A DNA stretch of 14,042 nucleotides, from contig CAZTLI010000095.1 in assembly GCA_964614375.1 (NCBI GenBank), positions 1-14,042 on the forward strand, written 5' to 3'. The position numbers and the translations under genes are program-made. This document shows, piece after piece, positions 1-6,056 of this stretch. The DNA is from CAZTLI01 sp964614375. GTDB lineage: Bacteria > Chloroflexota > Anaerolineae > Aggregatilineales > Phototrophicaceae. The notes under the pieces were generated by a model that was not told the origin of the DNA, ran no database searches, and was given only the letters and a program-made list of their open reading frames with translations. Every line of letters starts with the position of its first letter. Within the stretch, counting starts at the first letter, position 1.

Positions 1-2
1 AT

Positions 3-437
3 GTCACGCTCGGCACAGACCCGGCTACCGGCGCACAAGTCCTGATTCCGAACCAGACGCGCATCGCCGATCTCATCCAGCAAACCTTTTATCCTGATAC
101 AATCCCCACAGAGGCGGAACTGCGGGCGCGGGCAGAAGGCGAAAATGCCACTATCGTTGTCTATAACAATACGGATATTCAGGGACTGGCGAGCGATATG
201 GCTCTGTGGCTGAATAGTCGCGGGATTATCACCAGTGGCATCAGCACAATACCCAACGCACCTAATCGCCCGACCTACATTCGCGATTACACCGGCAATC
301 GGTGGACGGCGCGCTATCTGGCGACGGTACTGGGTATCCCCTTTGATCGCATCGAACCGGGCGCGGATGGCCTCACCACTGCCGACATCATGATTGTCGT
401 GGGGACGGATATTGTGCCGCTGATTGGCGGGGAGTGA
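3..437 (+). CDS. LytR-CpsA-Psr family protein, C-terminal part (5' truncated by window)
   Basis: The open frame enters from the left edge and gives 144 residues before TGA at 435-437. Its first part (VTLGTDPATGAQVLIPN, then a segment around Q-T-R-I-A-D-L-I) resembles the end of an LCP catalytic domain. Roughly residues 50-140 resemble the LytR C-terminal domain: a V-V-Y-N-N-T strand, G-L-A at the following helix, a T-Y-I-R-D-Y segment, and a final I-V-V-G-T-D strand. LCP enzymes sit in the membrane with an extracellular domain and attach polyprenyl-linked glycopolymers to the cell wall; the LytR C-terminal domain has no settled function. The N-terminal membrane helix and catalytic arginines lie outside the window. 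The gene ends just before a hairpin terminator. Family assignment is good; the exact substrate cannot be told. Confidence 0.82.
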   Translation, partial: VTLGTDPATGAQVLIPNQTRIADLIQQTFYPDTIPTEAELRARAEGENATIVVYNNTDIQGLASDMALWLNSRGIITSGISTIPNAPNRPTYIRDYTGNRWTARYLATVLGIPFDRIEPGADGLTTADIMIVVGTDIVPLIGGE

Positions 438-444
438 CAAACAA

Positions 445-472
445 AAAACGGGCGCATATAGACGCCCGTTTT
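445..472. terminator. Bidirectional intrinsic terminator between convergent genes
   Basis: A perfect 10-base-pair stem, AAAACGGGCG (445-454) with CGCCCGTTTT (463-472), encloses an 8-base loop. The A run on the left arm and T run on the right arm make it usable in both directions. It lies 7 bases after the stop of the LCP gene and 21 bases beyond the stop of the convergent Bax-inhibitor-like gene, so it probably ends both transcripts. Confidence 0.85.
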
Positions 473-493
473 CGATCCGGTGATAGGCCAGGG

Positions 494-1204
494 TTAGTCG
501 CGTCCGCCGCCGAAAATCCGCAGCAGGAACAGGAACAGATTGATAAAGTCCAGATACAGCGTCAGCGCGCCGAGGATGCTGAGTTTCATGGCGATGCTGC
601 CGTCAGCTTGCACTTCGGGCATTTCGGCGATTCGCAGGATGCGCTGGGTATCATAGGCAGTCAGTGCTGTGAACAACACCACGCCGAAAATGCTAATCAT
701 CAGGTCAAGCGGCCCGCTCTGTAACAGGAACATATTGACGAACATCGCGATAATCAGGCCGAATAATCCCATGAGGAAATAGGTGCGATAGCGCGTGAGG
801 TCAACCGAAGTGGTGAAACCCACAACTGTCATCACGCCGAACAGCACCGCCGTCGTCCCGAACGCCGCTGCAATCGAACCCAGATCATAGGCGAGGAACA
901 CAAACGCAAACGTGATGCCATTCACCCCTGCATAAACAAAAAACAGCGTCGTCGCCATCCCGACGGACATCTTAAATATCAATGCTGACAGCGCGACCAC
1001 CATTATCAACGTACCGATAATGGCAAAAATGAAGAGGTTTTGGGCGATTTGCAACAGTGATTCGTTGCTCGATATGAAAATCGCCGTAATCGTTGTGACC
1101 AGCAAACCCAGACCCATCCACAGGTAGACCAGGCGCATGAGGCGGTTTGGTTCAATTCTTGCCCCTACCCGTGCGGGGTCTTCTGTTCTGTTAAGAATTG
1201 CCAT
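494..1204 (-). CDS. Bax inhibitor-1 / YccA-YetJ family integral membrane protein
   Basis: The protein has 236 residues, normal for bacterial BI-1 family members. After a short polar N-terminus (1-22) there are about seven hydrophobic spans, near 25-45, 55-77, 83-106, 110-132, 141-161, 166-186 and 207-231. Family marks are the A-Y-D-T-Q-R segment (D185), L-Y-L-D-F-I-N-L-F near the C-terminus (D219) and the terminal F-G-G-G-R-D. In Bacillus YetJ two equivalent aspartates form the pH sensor of a calcium leak channel, so a similar role in the inner membrane is likely but inferred. The ATG is preceded by AGGAG with 8 bases of spacing. It is divergent from the alpha/beta hydrolase gene and faces the LCP gene across a shared terminator. 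Confidence 0.9.
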   Translation of the reverse strand: MAILNRTEDPARVGARIEPNRLMRLVYLWMGLGLLVTTITAIFISSNESLLQIAQNLFIFAIIGTLIMVVALSALIFKMSVGMATTLFFVYAGVNGITFAFVFLAYDLGSIAAAFGTTAVLFGVMTVVGFTTSVDLTRYRTYFLMGLFGLIIAMFVNMFLLQSGPLDLMISIFGVVLFTALTAYDTQRILRIAEMPEVQADGSIAMKLSILGALTLYLDFINLFLFLLRIFGGGRD

Positions 1205-1254
1205 TGGAGCTTCTCCTACACACTAATATCTTCAGGCTAAGTACAACCCGTTTT

Positions 1255-1283
1255 TTGAATTCACCTCAATAATACACTATATT
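1255..1283 (+). promoter_or_regulatory. Sigma-70-type promoter for the alpha/beta hydrolase
   Basis: TTGAAT (1255-1260) and TATATT (1278-1283) are separated by exactly 17 bases. Predicted transcription starts near 1290, giving a leader of about 55 bases. This supports the ATG at 1345 rather than the TTG at 1288, which would overlap the start site. The opposite strand probably carries the promoter of the BI-1 gene, but no clear pair was seen. Confidence 0.55.
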
Positions 1284-1344
1284 TGGCTTGTTGATTTATG
1301 TTCTCATCGAATTTACACGTTTCTTACATCTGAGGTTTCATAAT

Positions 1345-2196
1345 ATGACAACCCCCAACCTTGACGTTTGGCGCGCAACCGGCAGCACTATCGACTTCAA
1401 TGGTCATCACATCTTTGTGACAACTTATGGTGACGGTCAGCCTGTGCTGGTGTTACATGGTTTTCCGACAGCCAGTTATGACTATGCCCGTCTTGTGCCG
1501 CTGCTGCAAGACCGCTACAAGCTGATTCTCTTCGATTTTATCGGCTATGGCTTCTCCGATAAACCCAAACAGCACACATACTCGCTGTTTGAACAGGCGG
1601 ACATCACGGAGGCTGTCGCCGCCCATTTTGGGTTGGAGACGACCTGTCTGCTGACGCATGACATGGGCAATTCGGTCACGCTAGAAGTGTTAAAACGGGG
1701 CCAGTTGATTGTCGAGAAGATGGTGATGCTCAACGGCAGTGTGCTGCTTGATTATTATCGCCCGTTGATTACACAAAAACTGCTGCTCAATGCCTATATT
1801 GGCCCGATCATCTCGGCCCTGCGCCTGATTCGTAAACCCGTTTTTGCGCGGCAGTTCGGCAAGGTCTTTGCCCAACCACCGCCACCGTCTGAAATCGACG
1901 CATTCTGGGAGCTGGTCACTTATAACGATGGCATGGCAATCTATCACAAGTTGATACAGTATCTGGCCGAACGGAAAGTCCATGAACACATCTGGCTAGA
2001 CGCGCTCAAAGCCAGCACGATGCCATTGACCGTCGTCTGGGGCCAGCTTGACCCGGTGGCTGTGCCTAAGATTGCCGAAGCAATCACCGAACGCCGCCCG
2101 GACTGCACCTATATCCCATTAGACGACATCGGGCATTTTCCACAATGGGAAGCCCCGCAGCGTGTCGCCAATGCAATTATAGATTTGTTTGGATGA
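1345..2196 (+). CDS. Alpha/beta hydrolase with Asp nucleophile (epoxide hydrolase / haloalkane dehalogenase / MEST-like)
   Basis: The protein has 283 residues from an ATG preceded by TGAGG at about 9 bases. It shows a full alpha/beta-hydrolase fold: the oxyanion segment H-G-F-P (38-41), a nucleophile elbow T-H-D-M-G-N-S in which D106 stands in the nucleophile place, a likely acid D236 in W-G-Q-L-D-P, and the base H264 in G-H-F-P-Q-W-E. An Asp nucleophile marks the epoxide hydrolase and haloalkane dehalogenase branch, with a covalent alkyl-enzyme intermediate, rather than esterases. The H-D-x-G elbow also recalls the vertebrate MEST group. Residues about 135-215 form the lid. No signal peptide is present, so it is cytoplasmic. 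Substrate is unknown. Its stop codon directly touches that of the convergent methyltransferase gene. Confidence 0.85.
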   Translation: MTTPNLDVWRATGSTIDFNGHHIFVTTYGDGQPVLVLHGFPTASYDYARLVPLLQDRYKLILFDFIGYGFSDKPKQHTYSLFEQADITEAVAAHFGLETTCLLTHDMGNSVTLEVLKRGQLIVEKMVMLNGSVLLDYYRPLITQKLLLNAYIGPIISALRLIRKPVFARQFGKVFAQPPPPSEIDAFWELVTYNDGMAIYHKLIQYLAERKVHEHIWLDALKASTMPLTVVWGQLDPVAVPKIAEAITERRPDCTYIPLDDIGHFPQWEAPQRVANAIIDLFG

Positions 2197-3063
2197 TTAC
2201 GAATGACTGCCGTTCGACTTCGCGCCTCCCAGTTGCAGGCGTTCAATCGCGCTCGCGCAGTATTCGGCATTGTTGTCAATGAGGATCGAATCACGCCCCA
2301 ACGACAAAGCTGCAATGCCGGTTGTGCCACTGCCGCCAAATGGATCAACGACCAATCCGTTTTCCGGGCATAGTAGTTTGATGAAAAACAGGGGAAGGCC
2401 AACCGGGAACACAGCAGGGTGACCTTTGTTTTTACCCACTACTGCCATCGACAGCACATTGGATGGTAAAACAGTCTTTTTGCCGACCCATTTGGATATA
2501 TCACGTCCAAAGCCGCTGTCATTTTCGGAATTATGGCGATTGAGGTCATTATCGCCGAGATTCTTCAAGCGTGTTTCTGCCCATTCACCAATCGGTTGGC
2601 GGACTGCATCGGCGTTGAAATACGGTTTTTTGGATTTCGCCAGATGAAAGCAATATTCCCAGCCATCACGTAAGCGCGTAGGCCAATAACCGGGCATGGG
2701 ATTGGGTTTATGCCACAGATAATCGTCGATTGCGTGCCAGCCCAGCGCGCTCAGAGCTTCGATTGTGTGCCAGACATAACGATGGCGCACCCCATCAACC
2801 ACTTTATCTTTGATATTGATGATGAGGCTGCCTGTTGGCTTCAACGCATCCCAGAATGGCTCATGAAATGTCAGCAGCCATTCCGCGAAATCGTCGGGGT
2901 GAACACTATCATAATGCTTTTTACGCGCATCGGCATAAGGCGGGGATGTAACAATCAAATCAACCTGCCCCACATAATCTTTCAGCACATCGCGGCTATC
3001 CCCATGGACGACTGTACATGAAGCATACAAATTGCGAATCGTGGTGTGGGCGAGTTGACTCAT
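2197..3063 (-). CDS. Type II DNA methyltransferase, beta-type order, predicted N4-cytosine
   Basis: The 288-residue protein is an N6_N4_Mtase family DNA methyltransferase using S-adenosylmethionine. The catalytic motif IV T-S-P-P-Y lies at 39-43 and the cofactor motif I D-P-F-G-G-S-G-T-T at 240-248, the order found in beta-class enzymes. S-P-P-Y rather than D/N-P-P-Y is the usual mark of N4-cytosine methylation. Residues about 115-215, including a W-H-K-P-N-P-M-P-G segment and D-G-W-E-Y, hold the variable part expected to include target recognition. Length is normal for a solitary type II modification enzyme. It lies 39 bases downstream of a putative restriction nuclease gene on the same strand and should protect that enzyme's site. 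The start is fixed by a consensus AGGAGG 7 bases upstream. The target sequence cannot be read from the protein. Confidence 0.9.
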   Translation of the reverse strand: MSQLAHTTIRNLYASCTVVHGDSRDVLKDYVGQVDLIVTSPPYADARKKHYDSVHPDDFAEWLLTFHEPFWDALKPTGSLIINIKDKVVDGVRHRYVWHTIEALSALGWHAIDDYLWHKPNPMPGYWPTRLRDGWEYCFHLAKSKKPYFNADAVRQPIGEWAETRLKNLGDNDLNRHNSENDSGFGRDISKWVGKKTVLPSNVLSMAVVGKNKGHPAVFPVGLPLFFIKLLCPENGLVVDPFGGSGTTGIAALSLGRDSILIDNNAEYCASAIERLQLGGAKSNGSHS

Positions 3064-3070
3064 GATTATT

Positions 3071-3076
3071 CCTCCT
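3071..3076 (-). promoter_or_regulatory. Consensus ribosome binding site of the methyltransferase
   Basis: On the minus strand this reads AGGAGG, 7 bases before the ATG. It is the best Shine-Dalgarno sequence in the window and clearly stronger than the AGGGA of the upstream nuclease gene, so translation should favour the protective enzyme from a shared transcript. Confidence 0.75.
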
Positions 3077-3102
3077 GTTTGCTCAGTTAGTTGACTCCCG
3101 TA

Positions 3103-4059
3103 TTACGAGCAAAAGAACCGAACCAGTGCATGTGGGTCATGAAAGTTACCCGTATCGTTAATCAATTGTGCTTCGTAACAGGCATTCCCAAAATATGTCA
3201 ACAATTTTTCTGGGACTTCCGTTTCGGCTGATAACGAATCCGCTTCTGTAGCTTCTATCAGTACATCCAACACAATCGTCATGATTTCTTCATAGCTGTA
3301 GTTGGAAAAGAATGGCCAGAAAAAGTCGGACAACCACACTTCGGTGTTATCTGAATAGGTCCGGCCTGTTTTCTGCTCACGCTTAATGTGACGGTTTCCT
3401 CTATCCATCGCGATACCAAAAATGCAGCAGTACGGACCAACGCGATTCTTATCATTCATCGCAACCGTCTCCAGCGCGCGAATGGCTTTAGGCCAATCTT
3501 GACCACCCATTGTATTACGCCGATTCTTCACCGATACATACAGCGTTAAAGCATCTTTGGCTTTATCTTGAAAATCAATCACCGCATTAAAATCGGCTTC
3601 TGCTGCGCCAATGTCCGACACACTGCGAAATCGCCGTGAATGTCGAGCACAGTCAACTGCGAGATATTGATAGCGCCAGCCTGAATTCATCCGTTCTTTT
3701 TGCAGTGTTCGGTTACGAAATAGTTCAATACCAACGGCTTGATAGTGTTTACCATAAACCTGATGGGCTGTTGCAGCCGGGTCGGTGGGATATTTGCGGA
3801 AGTATCTAAACAGTTCACGACCTTCACGTTGATAAACAACATCTAATTCATCATCTGTTGCATCTGCCGAAATCGACAGTATCTCTCGGCTTGATTTCTG
3901 ATTTGCTGCACCGATAGCAGCGGCAATCAAGCGTTTGAGATCATCTATAGGGATTATACGATTGTGCGGCACTATTGTATCATCATCCAGACAACCATAA
4001 TACCGACTGTTTTGGTCACGTATACGTGGATAATTCTGTGGTATAGGTGTTCGAGCCAT
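3103..4059 (-). CDS. Putative type II restriction endonuclease (unassigned family)
   Basis: From the ATG at 4059 the protein has 318 residues; AGGGA lies 5 bases upstream. An in-frame ATG at 4083 was rejected because it falls between a strong -10 element and its expected start site. I do not recognise the family by name. A PD-(D/E)XK-like core is suggested by G-A-A-E-A-D-F-N-A-V (151-160; E154, D156), followed by a hydrophobic strand L-Y-V-S-V-K-N (173-179) with K178 and then E197. The residue two before the lysine is S176, not D/E; a relocated glutamate is known in the Cfr10I/Bse634I group. The protein is soluble, has no helicase or methylase part, and is paired with a cognate-type methyltransferase. 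Nuclease function is inferred mainly from this pairing. GC is visibly lower than in neighbouring genes. Confidence 0.65.
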   Translation of the reverse strand: MARTPIPQNYPRIRDQNSRYYGCLDDDTIVPHNRIIPIDDLKRLIAAAIGAANQKSSREILSISADATDDELDVVYQREGRELFRYFRKYPTDPAATAHQVYGKHYQAVGIELFRNRTLQKERMNSGWRYQYLAVDCARHSRRFRSVSDIGAAEADFNAVIDFQDKAKDALTLYVSVKNRRNTMGGQDWPKAIRALETVAMNDKNRVGPYCCIFGIAMDRGNRHIKREQKTGRTYSDNTEVWLSDFFWPFFSNYSYEEIMTIVLDVLIEATEADSLSAETEVPEKLLTYFGNACYEAQLINDTGNFHDPHALVRFFCS

Positions 4060-4085
4060 ATTTATCCCTGTTTGCGTTATCATTG

Positions 4086-4094
4086 ATTATATCA
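4086..4094 (-). promoter_or_regulatory. Extended -10 promoter of the restriction-modification pair
   Basis: The minus strand reads TGATATAAT, a perfect TATAAT with the TGn extension that can replace a -35 element; no good -35 was found. Transcription should begin near 4079, a leader of about 20 bases before the nuclease ATG at 4059. It lies in the 56-base gap after the thioesterase stop, so the pair can be expressed independently of the upstream genes. Confidence 0.6.
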
Positions 4095-4115
4095 GAACAA
4101 ATTATCCAATGATAG

Positions 4116-4559
4116 TTACCCATCCAGCGCGGGTTCGTAGGCGATGATGCGCTGGCGGTGGCGGTCTGCCATGGCGATGGTCTGCCCGGTCGCATAATCA
4201 TAGGCCACCATGACCGACTTGCCCGTCGCTGCGACAGGGTGATTGCCGTCTTCACGTTCCAGCAGCAGCACATAATCGAGGTCAAAGCTCTTATTGCCGA
4301 TGCGTGAACAGCGTGTATAGACGATGACGGTCTCGCCAAATGTAATCGGCAGTTTATAGTCCAGTTCCACACGCGCCAGAATAATGCCCAGATTGTTCCA
4401 ATCGGAAGTATCGACAGCGACGACATCCTGCGTATAGAGAATGCGCCCCTGTTCCATGTAGGTGAGGAATTTGGCATTATTCACATGCCCCATCGCGTCC
4501 ATATCGCCAAAGCGAACCGTCAGACGGGTGACATGGCGAAAGCCTTCGGGTGCGGTCAT
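4116..4559 (-). CDS. Acyl-CoA thioesterase, 4HBT hotdog-fold (YbgC/FadM-like)
   Basis: The 147-residue protein is the usual length for single-hotdog 4HBT thioesterases, which hydrolyse acyl-CoA or acyl-carrier-protein thioesters in the cytoplasm as dimers or tetramers. The signature is at 16-29: R-F-G-D-M-D-A-M-G-H-V-N-N, with D21 in the place of the catalytic Asp17 of 4-hydroxybenzoyl-CoA thioesterase, followed by a long helix (F31-L33-Y34-M35-E36). Strands with a V-E-L-D-Y-K-L-P-I segment and the usual T-G-K-S-V-M-V-A strand complete the fold. GGAG lies 9 bases before the ATG. It has its own promoter overlapping the stop of the upstream lipoprotein gene. Chain-length or aryl specificity cannot be predicted. 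Confidence 0.9.
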   Translation of the reverse strand: MTAPEGFRHVTRLTVRFGDMDAMGHVNNAKFLTYMEQGRILYTQDVVAVDTSDWNNLGIILARVELDYKLPITFGETVIVYTRCSRIGNKSFDLDYVLLLEREDGNHPVAATGKSVMVAYDYATGQTIAMADRHRQRIIAYEPALDG

Positions 4560-4602
4560 CGTGATTGACTCCAGTGTAGATGAATGGCGGTTAAATGAGG
4601 CA

Positions 4603-4630
4603 ATTATGCCGAAGCGCGATAGATTATCAA
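4603..4630 (-). promoter_or_regulatory. Promoter of the thioesterase gene
   Basis: On the minus strand TTGATA (4630-4625) and CATAAT (4608-4603) are separated by 16 bases, each one base from consensus. The -35 overlaps the TGA stop of the lipoprotein gene. Expected start is near 4596, giving a leader of about 37 bases. Confidence 0.5.
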
Positions 4631-5865
4631 TCGTCTACCAGCACCGCGTGATAAATCGGCAAGGGTGACGCTGACGTGCCGACAAATGACGATGCCTCCC
4701 CGCGTCGCATGAAACGAAATTGAATGCCATCGGCAGCGACGGCGGCAGGTGTCACAAAGACCAGATGCACAGAATCTACAAACTGCGGCGAAAACACCAC
4801 CTCGTCCGTCAGCCGAACGGGGTCTGCGCCCGGTGTGCCTATCCAGTAGGCATCACCCTGCCGGTACAGGAATTGATTCGTACCCGGAATCCACTGTGGC
4901 GGCTCGAATGTTCCCGCATCGCCACGGGCATAGACCAGCGGGTTTTCGCCTGTCGAATCGGCAACAAATAGCGTGAATGTGTTCGAGGGTAAGCCACCCT
5001 CGCGCTGCAAATAGACTATACTCGCTCCATCAGGCGACCAGCGTGGTAGACCGAAGAAACTCGCCTCAACCGTGCCAATCACACTGCGACCTGATGGATT
5101 TTCGACAGGCAGATTCCAGAGGGTTGTGACTTCGGCGTCACTGTACACGAGATCTTCGTCCGGGATAGCCACGCGCACAGCACTGCTGTCGGGCAGCCAG
5201 TGCAATTCGGGATAGAATTGATACTCCGCGCCCGTCGCTACCCCGACAAAAAACAGTAAATTACGCGCAGGCCGCTGTGCCAGTGGGTCAAGGACACTGA
5301 TAAGCCCATCCTGCCGTCCATACGTACCGGGATACGCCACCACAATAAACTCTCTGTCGGGACTGAAGGCGAACCGCCCCCCTTCACTGCGCGGCAAAAT
5401 CAACGCCACCTCGCGCGTGCGGATATTGGCACGATAGAGGTCGTTCTGTGCTTCTGCGCCCGGGTCGCCGCGACGGAGCGTATTGAAATAGAGCACGGCG
5501 TCATCAAACCACGCAACATCGCCAATCAGATTTGACCCCGCGAACAGGTCATCTTCCGAGACCAATTCCTGTTCGGCTGTCCCGGCGAAATCGACGATCC
5601 ACAGGGTTTCGGGCACACCCGCAGGGCCGCGTGTGAAAGCGATATGATTGCCGTCAGGCGCGACATAGGGACGGATGACTCCACCACTGGCGACACGCCG
5701 CCCGAATTCATCTCCCGCCTGCATCACCAGCAAATTGCCGGCCTCCACCCACGCGACGACGAGACGCTGCTCATCGGTATCAAAGACCGGCTGGGATGGG
5801 GGTTCGCCCTGCGTCAGATTACAGGCACTCAACACACACAGCAGCAGCACGATTAATCGGCGCAC
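4627..5865 (-). CDS. TolB/WD40-like beta-propeller lipoprotein
   Basis: The start chosen is a GTG, because AGGAG lies 5 bases before it and a TATAAT element lies between it and the upstream ATG at 5934. The 412-residue product begins M-R-R, then a hydrophobic stretch (4-12) and the lipobox L-S-A-C with C15 as the lipidated residue, so it is predicted to be anchored on the outer face of the membrane. The rest is made of repeated blades of the kind seen in TolB and similar propellers: A-P-D-G-N-H-I-A-F (69-77), F-S-P-D-R-E (167-172) and W-S-P-D-G-A-S-I-V-Y (276-285), with intervening hydrophobic strand pairs. No catalytic residues are evident. Such propellers usually bind proteins or sense ligands; the role here is unknown. 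Confidence 0.8.
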   Translation of the reverse strand: MRRLIVLLLCVLSACNLTQGEPPSQPVFDTDEQRLVVAWVEAGNLLVMQAGDEFGRRVASGGVIRPYVAPDGNHIAFTRGPAGVPETLWIVDFAGTAEQELVSEDDLFAGSNLIGDVAWFDDAVLYFNTLRRGDPGAEAQNDLYRANIRTREVALILPRSEGGRFAFSPDREFIVVAYPGTYGRQDGLISVLDPLAQRPARNLLFFVGVATGAEYQFYPELHWLPDSSAVRVAIPDEDLVYSDAEVTTLWNLPVENPSGRSVIGTVEASFFGLPRWSPDGASIVYLQREGGLPSNTFTLFVADSTGENPLVYARGDAGTFEPPQWIPGTNQFLYRQGDAYWIGTPGADPVRLTDEVVFSPQFVDSVHLVFVTPAAVAADGIQFRFMRRGEASSFVGTSASPLPIYHAVLVDD

Positions 5866-5870
5866 AATCG

Positions 5871-5875
5871 CTCCT
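5871..5875 (-). promoter_or_regulatory. Ribosome binding site that fixes a GTG start
   Basis: AGGAG on the minus strand lies 5 bases before the GTG at 5865. It decides the start of the lipoprotein and gives a clean signal peptide beginning with two arginines. Confidence 0.7.
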
Positions 5876-5914
5876 ATTCGTTCACGATATACGGGCGTTG
5901 TAAAAGATACGGGC

Positions 5915-5920
5915 ATTATA
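5915..5920 (-). promoter_or_regulatory. -10 element of the lipoprotein gene
   Basis: A perfect TATAAT on the minus strand predicts transcription from about 5908, roughly 42 bases before the GTG start. No convincing -35 was found 16-18 bases upstream. Confidence 0.45.
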
Positions 5921-5981
5921 GCGCAGGACGGCACAGTGTGAGAAAGACGCAGTGTACGTGGCGGTTTAGCGCCAATAATGT

Positions 5982-6010
5982 TCGACGTGACAGCAGAGAC
6001 GGTTTACAAT
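5982..6010 (+). promoter_or_regulatory. Possible promoter of the prolyl oligopeptidase operon
   Basis: TCGACG (5982-5987) and TACAAT (6005-6010) are 17 bases apart, with four and five matches to consensus. Expected start is near 6017, about 40 bases before the ATG. It lies divergent to the lipoprotein promoter. Confidence 0.4.
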
Positions 6011-6056
6011 ATCTCCCAATCCCGCTTGACCCATTTGCATCTGAAAGGAACGTCAT

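Noticed and set aside
2710..3021. Plus-strand frame of 103 codons over the methyltransferase start
   Set aside because: It is antisense to the methyltransferase motif IV region and has no ribosome site or recognisable domain.
3103..4059. Assignment of the nuclease to the XcyI/Cfr9I or ApaLI families
   Set aside because: The residues I can read do not convincingly match what I recall of these families, and specificity cannot be read from sequence alone, so no recognition site is claimed.
4016..4477. Second minus-strand frame of 153 codons overlapping the thioesterase and nuclease genes
   Set aside because: The thioesterase frame carries the conserved G-D-M-D-x-x-G-H motif, while this frame is low-complexity and without motifs.
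5957..5974. Short inverted repeat TGGCG...CGCCA upstream of the prolyl oligopeptidase
   Set aside because: Only five base pairs and no conserved operator pattern; too weak to call a regulatory site.
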